Part shown: positions 24,901-36,033 of the stretch, piece by piece
Numbering within the stretch: position 1 is the first letter of the stretch
Layout: each line of letters begins with the position of its first letter
From: Euwallacea fornicatus
Taxonomy: Eukaryota; Arthropoda; Insecta; Coleoptera; Curculionidae
Length of the DNA stretch: 64,000 bases
Reading direction: 5' to 3'
NCBI RefSeq assembly: GCF_040115645.1
Contig: NC_089562.1
Coordinates: 2,790,001 to 2,854,000 of the forward strand
Made by a program: the position numbers and the translations under genes
Notes under the pieces: model-generated
Seen by the model: only the letters and a program-made list of their open reading frames with translations
What the model was told of the DNA's origin: nothing
Database searches by the model: none

Positions 24901-26884
24901 ATGCTTGAATGGTGAAATATGTGAGTTAAATGAGGATTTTCTCATATTTGGAGGTGAAGGAACTAAATAGATTTGATGCAAATAGGTAACGAAAATAGAA
25001 TAGTTGCGGTGAGTTCATTTGAGAAAAGATCTGTACCAGAGATTTGACGCAACTTGTGAGTGACTTCTGTTTTTTTTTTGGGGGAATTTTTTCTCATCTA
25101 TTCACTCTTTAAGTCGCGAATAGCAAATATTCGAGGAATTAAATTACTTTTATTTTATGCCGGTAAATACTACAGTAGATGCTAGTAATAGGATTCTAAT
25201 AGGGCATTTAAGGTGTGTTGAATCCTAGTAAGCTAGTGTATTTTTCCAGAAAGGAACGGATTATTTACAAGAATTGAGCGTGAGGTATAATGTCTTCGAC
25301 TCACCTTGATGGATCTGCCAAGATTTTGATATCTTGCTGTATAACGGAAATTTTGCACATTTATCGATTTTCCCTTTAAGAAGAGCTTAAAGTTACCCTT
25401 TTAATTTATCACGTATGAATTGTATACTATTCGAATAAATTAAGGTCATAATTGATTTGTCGGTAGCTGTGTTTTTGCCCATCGTTTTTGATAATTTGAA
25501 ATAAAAAAGGGTGAAAATTGACATTTTTCCAAATTAAATAAGGTCTAGGTAAATGAATACGTGTGGGAATGCGATGGGGATTTCTACTAATCTATATTCT
25601 GTTGCCGAACAATTTTTTCTGATATATAAATTGACATTACTGAAAACAGTTCATCGTTCTCTCTTGGTTTCATCATGTATGTGATTTTCCATATTTTCCA
25701 AGTTGTTCTTCAAATTGCAAGTTGGAAGAAAATTGCTCTTTACATTCACTCCATAACAGTGCTTGAAATTATATTTTCTGTACCTATATCTGTTATTATT
25801 GTCTCTGGTGGATTTCATTTTTGGTATTACTTTTCGTGTTGGGAAAGTTGGTGAAAGATTATCCATTCTTCAGTCATAATATGTTTTCTGGCATGAAGTA
25901 GGTACTCACCTTTATTGGGTTTCTTTATGTTTAGTCCCTTTTAAATGAGGTAGTGTATGTGCTTCTTCATTCGGGAAACTGATTAATTGAATCGTCTATT
26001 GATTTTAGGCGACTCGATGATGTGGCAAGCTCGAAATTTTGGGAGTAAAGACTCGGAGAAGAATGCCCAGAACATAAAACTGCCCTCTTGTGAGAAATTG
26101 CAAAATTTGGGAAAATCGAGGACTTTGTAGAGATATTTTTCATAGTAAATGGGTAGATCGTATGAAAAATGTCTTTCTGTAAAAAAACCAAAATTAAATT
26201 TTAGTGTTATGTATCGGTTTGTTGGTTGTTTACCGTAAATAATGTATAATGGATTACATTAATATTTTAATTATTGGTAGAAGTATAATTCTGCACTTTA
26301 ATTAGTGGATTCATTCTCATATCAACTTGATTCTTGATTGGAGCAGTATTTCCTTCCTCTTATATCTACTAAGTAGAATTGTGCTTTAAACTCAGAATTT
26401 GTGGAAAAAATGTAATTTGTGGTTATATTTACGATAAAGTATATGGAGTAAGAAATTTAATTCAAACCTTGAAAAACAAGCATGCGATGACTGTTCAGTT
26501 TTAGGGTTTTTTAATCAGAATTTCTTTGGGAGATGGGCATTTCAGTTTGGTAGTAACTGACATTTTCAACTTACCGGCAATAAATTGGTTTTCATTATTT
26601 ATTTATTTGTTATAATTGATAGTTCGTTGAGGTTGACCTTTTTGAATGCAATTTTTAGCCTTTTAAGAATAGAATCAGGGTGTGCTGATGACTGGTTGTT
26701 GTAGTGTAGCTCGACTTAACCTTCTTAACTTTTTTTTTGGTTTTTTCACTTAATTTTTACAGGTGATTCGATGATATGGAAAGCTAGGAACTTCGAAGAC
26801 AACGAATTGTACCAAAATGCCCAAAAAATTAAAATGCCCGCTTGTGAGAATTTGCAAAACTTGAGAACGCACGGAGCTCTATAG
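21925..26884 (+). CDS. DNAJB12/DNAJB14-like ER membrane J-domain co-chaperone with alternative last exons
   Basis: Shared exons: 21925-22057, 22779-22920, 23002-23147, 23440-23693, 23766-23884, 24201-24364. The seventh exon is either 26009-26130 or 26763-26884. Both are exactly 122 bp, enter in the same phase and end in a stop, giving 359 residues either way. The N-terminus has the DNAJB12/14 helical region (AEKYIKQRNKEKAQKFLHKA). The J domain in exon 3 carries the HPD motif at residues 124-126, followed by the usual VLTDTERRNQYDLYG and a glycine/phenylalanine-containing stretch. A single membrane helix at about 230-252 precedes the DUF1977-type C-terminal domain. Relatives sit in the ER membrane and recruit Hsp70 for membrane-protein quality control. 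The two terminal exons share 22 of 40 residues. Start chosen at the first ATG, followed by the family's N-terminus. Confidence 0.93.
26009..26130 (+). CDS. Alternative terminal exon A of the DNAJB12/14-like gene
   Basis: It follows a tattgattttag acceptor and completes the Arg codon left by the donor at 24364. It encodes DSMMWQARNF..., then NAQ, IK, P.CE and LQNL blocks, and ends in TAG at 26130. A polyadenylation hexamer AATAAA lies at 26579-26584, upstream of copy B, so this exon could terminate its own transcript. Confidence 0.75.
26763..26884 (+). CDS. Alternative terminal exon B of the DNAJB12/14-like gene
   Basis: It follows an atttttacag acceptor with the same entry phase as copy A and encodes DSMIWKARNF..., ending in TAG at 26884. 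The middle of the exon (EDNELYQ against GSKDSEK in copy A) has diverged most. Copy B is slightly nearer to vertebrate DNAJB12, which ends with a similar ARxF..DxxxYxxAQ pattern. Confidence 0.78.
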
Positions 26885-28435
26885 AATTCTTCAATCTCCC
26901 CATGGAAATCACATTTTAAATATGTGATATATTTTTTTGTTCAAAATGGTGGTTTTCGGTTGTAAAAATATAATGGTTTCTTTAGTATCTTATGTTTTTA
27001 ACTAAAGTAGTTGCAAAGTGGTTGTGAGGTCGGAATTCAAACATAATTTAACAGGCAATATTTTGTTTTAAAATTTAGTCACTTTTATGTTCACTGTCTT
27101 CGAATATATGGCATAGTCTAAATATCATTAAATTGCATTTTTTCTATGTTACCGCGACGAATATAGGACATATTTAAATTACATGGGAAAACATTTACAC
27201 CAGAGCCATAATGATTTTCCAATTGAGGACGGGAATTGAATTTGTGAAAGAAAAAAAAACGAATCCACTAATATGCATAATTAAAATAGCATTAATAAGA
27301 GTTAAAAACCTTTGTGAAATATCTATGTTATATTTTAATTTATTTTAAGAATATATTTTAGCCGTTTGGCAGCTATCAGTTTTAATGTAATTTTGGCATC
27401 TTTTTATGTGTGAAAACTATATTGTATATTATAAGTAATCTATCGAAGATTATTATGAATTTTAATCTCAAATATTTGTCATAAAATTTGCAACGAAATG
27501 AAGGAATGAATTTATGTTCGTTTATTTCGTTCTATGGGTGTGAAGGATTTGAACGATCTCCCATTTGTAATCGACTAAGGAAAAATAGTAATTTTAAAAG
27601 TATATTTGTTTAGAATTATTGAGCTTCATGGCAGGATTTAACGTTTAAATGTGTTTTAGGATCACGTATCTGAAGATCAAGCAAAGTTATTTACTACCTG
27701 ATATAATATGATTCCTGTTCTATATAGTGTTTAGGTTTTGTAGATGTGGTATTTCACTTTTAATAATCGCTATATTACCTAGTAGAATATTTCTTATTTG
27801 TAATTTATAATACTGCAACACAAATGTATATTTAATTGAGTTAGAGGTTCCGCACATAAGGGCAATAGGTCAAAGTCCTGGCAACCCGATCAAGAGAACA
27901 ATATTTATTGAAGTGTTGATATTAAGAGAGGGAATTGGCTAGTTTTGTGGTTTCTAAAGAACTTATCTTTTGGGTAGAATTGCCAATACGTTGATTTAGT
28001 GGTCTTAATAGGCATAGCAGTGATGTTTTCTAGTCGAAGGATTATTGTCTTTAGCTAAATATCAAATTTGGTGATGAATAAATAAGGAAATAAAATTTGT
28101 ATTTCTAATATGTGCCCTCATTATTTTGTGTTTTCAAGCCAAGAGTCTTCTTTCGGAAGTTTAAATTTCCCGCTTCAAAGTTTTTTCTCTGGTGTTATTT
28201 TTCGGTAATTTCGGAAAGAGAATTTTGCATTAAGGTTATTGATCGTGGAAGGTAATAATGTAATACACATACTGATTTAGTTTGGATTATGAATATCTTT
28301 ATAAGTAGGTAGTGTATAAAAATTGGTGCTAGGTAAGTTTTATTATACGAATACATTTTAATCAATTAATTTAATTGAAAATGAAATATGAGGCGGGAAT
28401 TAATTGATTGTGGCTTTTTTCAATTTTAGAGAACG
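26885..28435. other. AT-rich intergenic region
   Basis: This is the likely 3' UTR of the longer DNAJB transcript (AATAAA at 28077) followed by AT-rich DNA. I see no gene. Confidence 0.45.
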
Positions 28436-29160
28436 CTAATCGTCATCTTCTAATAGTTTGAATCTTTTGATTGGCTCATCTTCATCTTCACCTGAATCCT
28501 CATCCTCTTTTCTGAAAATTGTATAAAATGAACATAATTTTCATAATTCTTCTGATAGCTTACTCGTAGTTTTTTCGTCCATTCTTATGCAATCTCATAA
28601 TTCTAATATCTCCATTTTCCTTTTTCTTTTGCTTTTCATGCCTAAATTTAATACTGTATTTCACATGTTTTTTCGCCTTTCCTTTTAGTGTTTCTTCCTC
28701 GGAACTCTCTTCTTGACTTTCCTCCTCGCTGTATGGATTTTTACCATTATGGCAATTGTTATATTTTCGGTTTTTGGACTTTGTACACACGTCATTTCTT
28801 TGATCACTTGATTTGCTTATTGGCACCGAATCATCTTTCCGTCTCAAGACCATGACTTTACCATGTTCTATCCTTCCAATAAATTTTTTTTGCGGAGTTT
28901 CATTACTTTTTTTACTGTCCTGCCCAGACGTTTTAGAGGTCTTTTCATATTTCTTCGCTCTGATTTTATCATCTTCTATATCATTGAAATCTTTCGTTTT
29001 TTTGTTTGTGTTAGATTTACTTGTGTCTCCACTGCCAAATGCCTTTTTATTTTTGTTATTATTAGGCTCTTCTATGTCATATTTGCCTTTTGCGCTAACA
29101 GTCAAGGAAGTCTCCAATACGAAGATGACGACGAGTCCCCAGTGGACACAAGCAGTGAGT
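28436..29160 (-). CDS. Low-complexity charged protein with signal-like N-terminus, 5' end missing
   Basis: Two exons can be supported: 29160-28564, after a ttttttcag acceptor, and 28511-28436, after an attttcag acceptor. They join in phase (donor GA then gtaagc) and end in TAG. The coding frame at the upstream end is WGLVVIFVLETSLTVSA followed by KGKYD, which looks like the hydrophobic core and cleavage site of a signal peptide. The start Met should therefore lie in a short unseen exon upstream. The rest, about 210 residues, is rich in Lys, Asn, Glu and Ser, with a cluster SEEESQEESSEEE and an acidic C-terminus (EDEDSGEDEDEP). No cysteine framework or known domain is recognised. A TATA-like ctataaatt on the minus strand near 29332 may mark the promoter. 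It could be a secreted or lumenal disordered protein; function unknown. Confidence 0.5.
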
Positions 29161-29163
29161 CTG

Positions 29164-32100
29164 AAAAAAATTCAAAACAAGTTTTTTTTATTTGATTTAC
29201 CGTTACACATCTACATATATTTTTATTTTCAAATGGCCTTAAATTAATTGCCAAATATTACCGTTCACCAAAAGACTCGGGAATAGTTATAGGAGATTTA
29301 TGGGATTAGAACTACTGTGTTTAGCTAATTTATAGGAACAATTTCATCAATTTTGGTATCGGCGAAATTGCCCAAAAATCGTTGCATCAGGCTGATTTCA
29401 AAAAAATTTAAAATCATGTTTTGAAATAATTCAAAAACTTCTTTTCCTTTCGAAAATGCACCTTTAAAGCTAGGCGTCTTCGTTATGATTCGACGAGTTT
29501 CTCAAATATTTTTAATTTTAATTTCAGTTTTTAATCATAATAAAGGTGTGAAAATTCCCCTAGAAATATTAAAAAGGTTCAGTTTGAAGTAAAATTTGGA
29601 GATCAATACACATATTTGCTTGATCCTTTGGGAGTGTCTCAAATAATCTCGATTTTTTCCTGAAAGAATGTATTAATAATGCCTGCTTGGAAGCTTCCGC
29701 ATACCTTAACGAATTCCTCAGACATTCCTCGCTTCAAATTCACTTTTTTATTTAAATGGTCAAAAGAAGGTGCGTCTGTTAAAACTTCCCCGCTTTCCTA
29801 AATGAAGACATAGTCCCATGCACTAATCCCAATTACCTTCCGGATTTAACAAAAATTGTTTAACGTCCTTATTTACCGAGAATGAAGGGGAATAATGATA
29901 TATCCGCAAGAAGTCCGAAGTAAATCTAAGTATCTGAAATAGCAGGTGAGAATATCCTGGAATGTTGCATAATTATTCTTTAATCCAGTGCCTGTTTTCA
30001 GAGATGGAAAAATGGCTGGAGAAGGATCGATTTTGTGCGTTAAATGGCAGCAGTTAATCATCAATTAATCATCTTGAAGATTCATTTGTGAGAGACTTAT
30101 TTAGAAAATGAAAGTTTCTGATGCAGATAAAGAGAAGATATTAATGCTTTGTGCGCCGATATGCCTGTAACAATTTAATGCTAATTTCATGTATTAATTT
30201 TTTAATATATTTGTTATTGTGTGCTAAATTTGAGTTTTTTTTGCAACTGAAAATCCTGTGTGCATGGTTAGTTTCAATCAACAAAATCAAAAATATATGG
30301 GTGTGTCCGTACCTACCTCATTCTCTTAAAGTTGTATATTGAGTGTGTTTAACACATACATTGAACTTGTCACAATTCCAATTTTTCATTACTGCAGACA
30401 ACATGATTCTCGGACAAACTGTTTATTTAACATCTATTTTCGAAAATAACCCAAGAACGATCCTCAATTTTCAACAATCGATTCACTATCGATTACTTCA
30501 GAGAAAAGATGTATTTTAGCACTATAATTTAATTTCATAAGGAATAGTAGCTTTTTGCATCGGGATCTACTCCATGGCAAACATTAAATAAACTAACAGG
30601 TATATTTGGCCATCGAGTGTTTAATTAGAGTGAGGAGTTTTAAAATAAATGGTAACATAGCCGTACGGAATTTCTATGAATTTACATCGCTGTTTATCGT
30701 CCAATAATTCGATAGAATAACTTTCTATTTTTAAAAGATAAATTCGTATTTTCGTCTAAATTTCAAATTTCTATATGAGTAGCGGACCGGGAAACCCCTT
30801 TTGAAACTAAGGAGGTAAAGCTGGGCCGACGATATGTAAATACGTGTTTTCATGAAACTCTCAAAGGACAATGCTTCAGTGACATCTTTAATCCCCCCTA
30901 GCACAAGCTATGGTAAAAGAAATGTTACCTGCAACAGGATCTGTGCAGGATTACTGATCAATTTGAAAAGGTTATTATCACAGACAACATTAAACTGTTA
31001 CACTTATAAGATACCTATTACTGCTAGTACTTTTTCATGACTATGCCTCCACCAGTTTCCGAGATATCGGCGCTCAAAATTTGAAAAGTGATCAAAAGTA
31101 GGTAGGCGCGAACGTAAGTAGAGGAAGATTTGGGTTTTTTTTGGAAAAACGTGAAAATTTTAAGGTCTTGTTTCTTGCCACGATGGACTGATACGAATTT
31201 TATATTTTGCGCCAATTATTGAGGCACTGAAAGCTTAGAAATACATTTTCAAGTACTTTTATTTTAGAGGTGTTATTTTCAATATAGCGAAAATAGCCTG
31301 GTATCAAAGTGGCTCCGTATCTCAAAAACTAAAAGAGATATTGCATTTGCCCGTCGTTTCCCCTTAGGAAATATTTACGAAAATTCCAGCATTTTTGAGG
31401 GGCCGCTAATCTGACGTCGATAGCATATTGAACTCGTTAAAAAAATACAGTTTCGGTCAACTGATTGTTTATAAAAACTGCCGATACAAGGCACTCATAC
31501 TCACCTTTCATTATAAGATAATAACCAGATTTTAATTGCTTCGGGTTTTATAATAAAAAAAAAAGAAAACGGGAGATTGGAACCCCTTTTTTTGGATTTT
31601 TAGCACGATTTAGATTCGAGTCATACACATCTCTTATAGAAGATATTCGAAACTATTTTTCGTCTCAAAATAACTCACAAATTTTGATTTGTTCAGGTTT
31701 GCCAATTTTTCAAAAATAAGTGAAATTACAACCTTGATTTTTGATTTTTTAGTAAATTTCAGCTTTAAACCATACACTGCTTTGGCTTGATTCAAATTAC
31801 AGTCACGATTTCATATCTCGCAGACCACACTCAGGACTATTTTGCATCTTAAGCTGAATACAAATTTTGAGAAGTTGAATCTAATCAGTTCGAAGGAACT
31901 AACTCGCGTTTCTTCTCAGGTTTTACGGTTCTGTGAGCATATTTTGTGTGAATTTCGACTACTGTATAATGAGTCATTTATATATCGAGGACCTGAAGTA
32001 TAATTTCTAAGAATCTAAGTTAATTAAAAATTAAATTTGATTCAGGAATGGGAATGTAGAAGAGGTAAAAGTAAAAGAAGGTGGAGGAGCAAGGGGAAAG

Positions 32101-34500
32101 TAAACATTAAAAAAAGGGGAATAAGCTTCATAGCAAATTCCAGTATGCGAGAATATGGATTAATTTTCTTTTTTTTTATGAGCTTCTTGAATACTCCAGA
32201 TTACGCTTTTCAGAATCCCTAATTCCTCTAATTCTTGTAAATGTACCGTATGTATTTTACCGTCCAAAAATACCAAAAAAACAACGATCTGGAAAGCCCA
32301 AACTTAAAAACGGTCCGGAATATTCAAGTTTAGGAGGCCATTTCTGATTTGTACTAACGAGCTTTAAGGGCCCAAACATTTATATAAAAAAAGCTTCAAC
32401 CTGACCAAGCAATAATCTGAATAAAGCTTTGAAAAAAGCCCAACGAGAAAAACCTAGTTTTGTCGAAAACTTAAGTGTTCAGAAATGTGCAACATTAACT
32501 GAGACGATGAATGTGAGCCCATTCCCGAGACACGTCACCCAAAATTTGAAGGGTAGTTTTGCCCTTTTACTTTGGAAAATTTCGGGAAATCTTAAATGCG
32601 GTTTGAGGTACTGTTGGGTGCCGGCAGCGAGTTTTCCATCGTGCTCGACCCTCCTCGCACCGACTCTTTACGTCTCTCATCAAGAGCTGCATCAGCCCTT
32701 TGTATGAGCGTGGATAATCTGCGTTATTGAAATGGCATGGAAATTTCGTAAAATTCGCTTAGCAATCGAGTGTTCCCCCAAGGCTCCGGCACTGATCTTC
32801 CACTAGACGCATGCCTGACTAAAAGTAGCCACTGTTACAAAACCTGGATATTTTTAAACTATAGTTTGGCACCCATTTTCAGGGTGACGTCTACAGTTTA
32901 AGGACATCTGCTTTCGAGTACCCAACAGAGAATTCGTTATTTTAAAAGGAGCATTATTTCCCTTAAATTTAGGCCAATAACTGTGAATAGACCCACCGAC
33001 GCCGAGCAGTAAATGTATCCATTACGTTGTGAAATACACGGAACGACTTAGAAATTCGATTTCCATGGAAATTGGCTGTTCCAGAGCGTGATGCGGGTTT
33101 TGACTTTGGAAAGCTAAAAATACATTTCAGGTTTACGATCTCACAAAATTTCTGACTTAAGTCGTTCGTTAGTGTTCAATTCTAGTGCGTTTGGCCGATG
33201 ATATTTCTGTTTAGGCTGACATTATTTGTAAGTTCTAATCACGATTATTTTTAAAACTTTTACGCTTTCTATACGATTTGATATGCATAGGTGTACATGA
33301 TTCGATTAGGGAACTTTCAGAGCGGGCCTAAAGCGATTTAGATAAATAAGCATTCCGCAGCATGATTTATGGGTTTACGTCTTTTAAGCTTTATACGAGG
33401 GTATTGAGCCAAATTTTTCTGATTTATGCGGCGTGTAAAGCTTCGCCACGCCGCAGGATCCGAACGCACACAGGGTGACCCAATTTGGCACGCCCGAATC
33501 GGGGCGCGGGGAAAATCGGCATAGGCGAAATTGTATCTTAAACATCAAAGCGGCACTCTTAAAATTATCTCGCGTTGTCGAGCTGGAGATTTCTCAACGT
33601 TTTGTTCACTTTTCGTAGTGAAAAACTGAGAAACAACGCACCCCGTTTTTGAACTTCGCGCGATGTCGCCCATGATCACCCACGGCGTTTCCTAAACCTG
33701 CGACGCAACTTTAAAGCGACCCATAGACAATACGCACTTTATTTCGCGTTTCGACCCAAGAAATGTCTCCTTAAAGTCGCGTCGCACGTTTAGCAGACAC
33801 CCTGTACAACGACATGGTACCTTGCGCGCGCTTCATAGATGCTGTGGGCCGATTCTCGTTTCTCGGCCTTAAATAAAACGTTAAAGAACATCTGCGGCTC
33901 GACCTACGTAATGTCCGGAATTGCTTCGTTTCCGAAATACAGGGTGTGGCAGTTGGAATTTTTAAAGTTGTTCCATATCTAAGAAATCAAAGAGCCGTCA
34001 CAGCCCGGCTTGCGCAGACTTAGATAGTCGGTTAATTCAAACTGATATTTGAGCCAACTGGTCTGTGAGTTATCGGAGCTGAAAGGGCGCAGTGTGTATA
34101 TCACCGTCAAAATGGCGAAGATAGGCCCATCTCGACCTGAACGACTGAGTAAGCCATTAGGTTTTCTGTTAATTTTTGCCTAATTGAAGCTTAATTAAAA
34201 ACACGAGTTTGCGCTGATTTCTAAGTGTAACTGTTAACACGAATTTTCCAGCCCTTTTTAGGTACTGCTATTGCCCGGCGTGATGGAAAATAAATTAATT
34301 CTATTGCTAGTAATGGAAAGAACTAAGAACGCCCCTTTATTTCACTGAAAATTGTATATATTGGCAGAATCTGGCAACACTGTAAAAATTTATGCTCTCA
34401 AAGTATCTGGGGAAGTTTTACTGATAGAGAGCGGACACTAAGTTCAGAAGGGTGCTGATTTGCTAGTTTAGCACATCTATTGGTGATAATTTGTGAAAGC
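29164..34500. other. Repeat-containing intergenic region without recognisable genes
   Basis: About 5.3 kb with no convincing coding region. Short frames at 30151, 30852, 32037 and 32429 lack splice context and family resemblance. From about 33.4 kb the base composition becomes more GC-rich, with ACAGGGTG motifs at 33470 and 33939 and the inverse CACCCTGT at 33798, typical ends of dispersed insect non-autonomous repeats. Confidence 0.45.
33470..33805. repeat. Possible non-autonomous element with ACAGGGTG / CACCCTGT ends
   Basis: A 336 bp segment has an 8 bp perfect terminal inverted repeat (ACAGGGTG at 33470, CACCCTGT at 33798). It is noticeably more GC-rich than its flanks and codes for nothing recognisable. 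The same end motif recurs at 33939 and around 61.0-61.6 kb. Eight matching bases alone could arise by chance, so the boundaries are tentative. Confidence 0.35.
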
Positions 34501-34540
34501 TTTTATCAGCTTTAGATTCTTGAATTAAATGTAGAGAACA

Positions 34541-35520
34541 ATGGGAAAATCAAAAATTTCTCCATCGTCACTTAGAGAATTTGTTATTAATCCCTGTAGG
34601 ATTTCGTTTGAGAATATTGCAACAAGGTCAAAATGCTCTGAATCAACGTTTTATTTAAGCATTTTATGGAACAAAGAACTGCTGCACAAATCCTACCACG
34701 CGAGAAGAGATTTCGAATGTCGGATCGTGGAAGAGACATGTAGATAAACTGTAAGACTTCCTTATCAAAACGCCACGATGACGATGATTGGTAACTAGAC
34801 AGAGATTTTTCCGAAAAATCATGAAAATGGAAATTCAGTGATGTCAATTCGAACAATTAGAATTCGTCTGAATGGAGCTGATTTCCATGGATGAGTTGCG
34901 CGTAAAACGCCGATAATTTCAAAAAACAAGATCGTGCGACGAAGAATGCGGTGTGTTAAGGCCCATGAGGCACGGACCTCGTTCCAGTTGAAATAAGTTC
35001 TTCGGTCTGATGAAACAAACATTAATCGGATACGATCGGATGGGGGACGTCCTCCAAACCAGGAGCACAATCCTAAATACACCCCAAGTGCAGTGAAGTA
35101 TGGAAGTGGATCAGTTATGAATCAGGTCCAACATGAGAATATTGTGGAGACTACAATGTCACCGCATGCCGAAGAGACTACTGGCCCGTAATTTTAAAAT
35201 TTGAGCAAGAAAATTATACGAAGCATGCGACGGCCAGTGTTGGTGCTTGGCCTTCCGATAGTCCGGATCTAAATCCGATTGAAAAATTGCGGAGTGGTGT
35301 AAAATAGGTTGTGAGTCAAAAAAACATGAAAAATTTTCCAGATTTATTCGATGATGTTAAGCAGGTGGAGTGCTCTCGTCCTGTGGAACGTTGTCAGGCC
35401 TTAATTAAGGCGGCGCCAAATCGTCATTTGGAAGTATGGAAGAATAATGTCGTCCCGAGCCGTTACTACTTAGTTATTTTAAGTTTTGTTCCTTCGGTCT
35501 TTTTAATATTGTCGTTTCTT
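34541..35520 (+). pseudogene. Degenerate Tc1-like transposase
   Basis: Fragments of one transposase lie in order on the plus strand in different frames, separated by stops and frameshifts. First comes an N-terminal helix-turn-helix part from 34541 (MGKSKISPSS, with NIATRSKCSEST). A central part follows near 35000 (VLRSDETN, matching the usual VLWSDESKF; then RPPNQEHNPKYT and GSGSV). Last is a C-terminal part near 35250-35460 (SPDLNPIEKL, then RCQALIKAAPNRHLEVWKNN). These are hallmarks of the Tc1 (DD34E) group of the IS630/Tc1/mariner superfamily. It cannot encode an active enzyme. I could not find convincing terminal inverted repeats. Confidence 0.75.
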
Positions 35521-35523
35521 TAA

Positions 35524-36033
35524 ATACATCGTTTTTAATTTTATGTCTGAGGAGTTTTTTTGAATTTTTCATTAAATTTTTTTTTTAGTTTTGATTTTTG
35601 TAATTTTCTTAAAATTTGCACTATTGAGTTCTCTTACGATTCGATGAAGGTCGTTAAAGAAATCGTTGCGACTTTTTTAACTTTTACCTCCAAGGAATTA
35701 CATTTTCCGCTTTTTCATGTGTCGTTCTTAATCGTGGCCGCCATCGTGAATTTTGAGGTTTTGCGGGCAACAACGCTTATCACGCGTTCACGGCTCAGGA
35801 CAATGCAAACAGACCACGTCTGACCTCAAATAAACCATGATTTGCGTTGTTTAATTACTTTAATTCGGCGCACAAAAATTTTGGCTACACCGATGATCAG
35901 CTCGGCTTATTTCCTTTAAAATCTAAAAATATCCGAACACAAAGCAATACCGAAACGTTTGAGACCACCAGACGAACCTTGCGGCTACTTCACAAATAAC
36001 TTTGAGGTGTTTTAGGGTAGTTGACTTCACGAA
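35524..36033. other. Upstream region of the coiled-coil gene
   Basis: About 500 bp between the dead Tc1 transposase and the coiled-coil gene's ATG, presumably holding that gene's promoter and 5' UTR. No specific motif is recognised. Confidence 0.3.

Noticed and set aside
28813..29247. Long plus-strand open frames with hydrophobic translations
   Set aside because: They are antisense to the Lys/Glu-rich minus-strand exon; the complement of A-rich charged codons reads as hydrophobic codons. The minus strand has matching splice sites and a consistent terminal exon.
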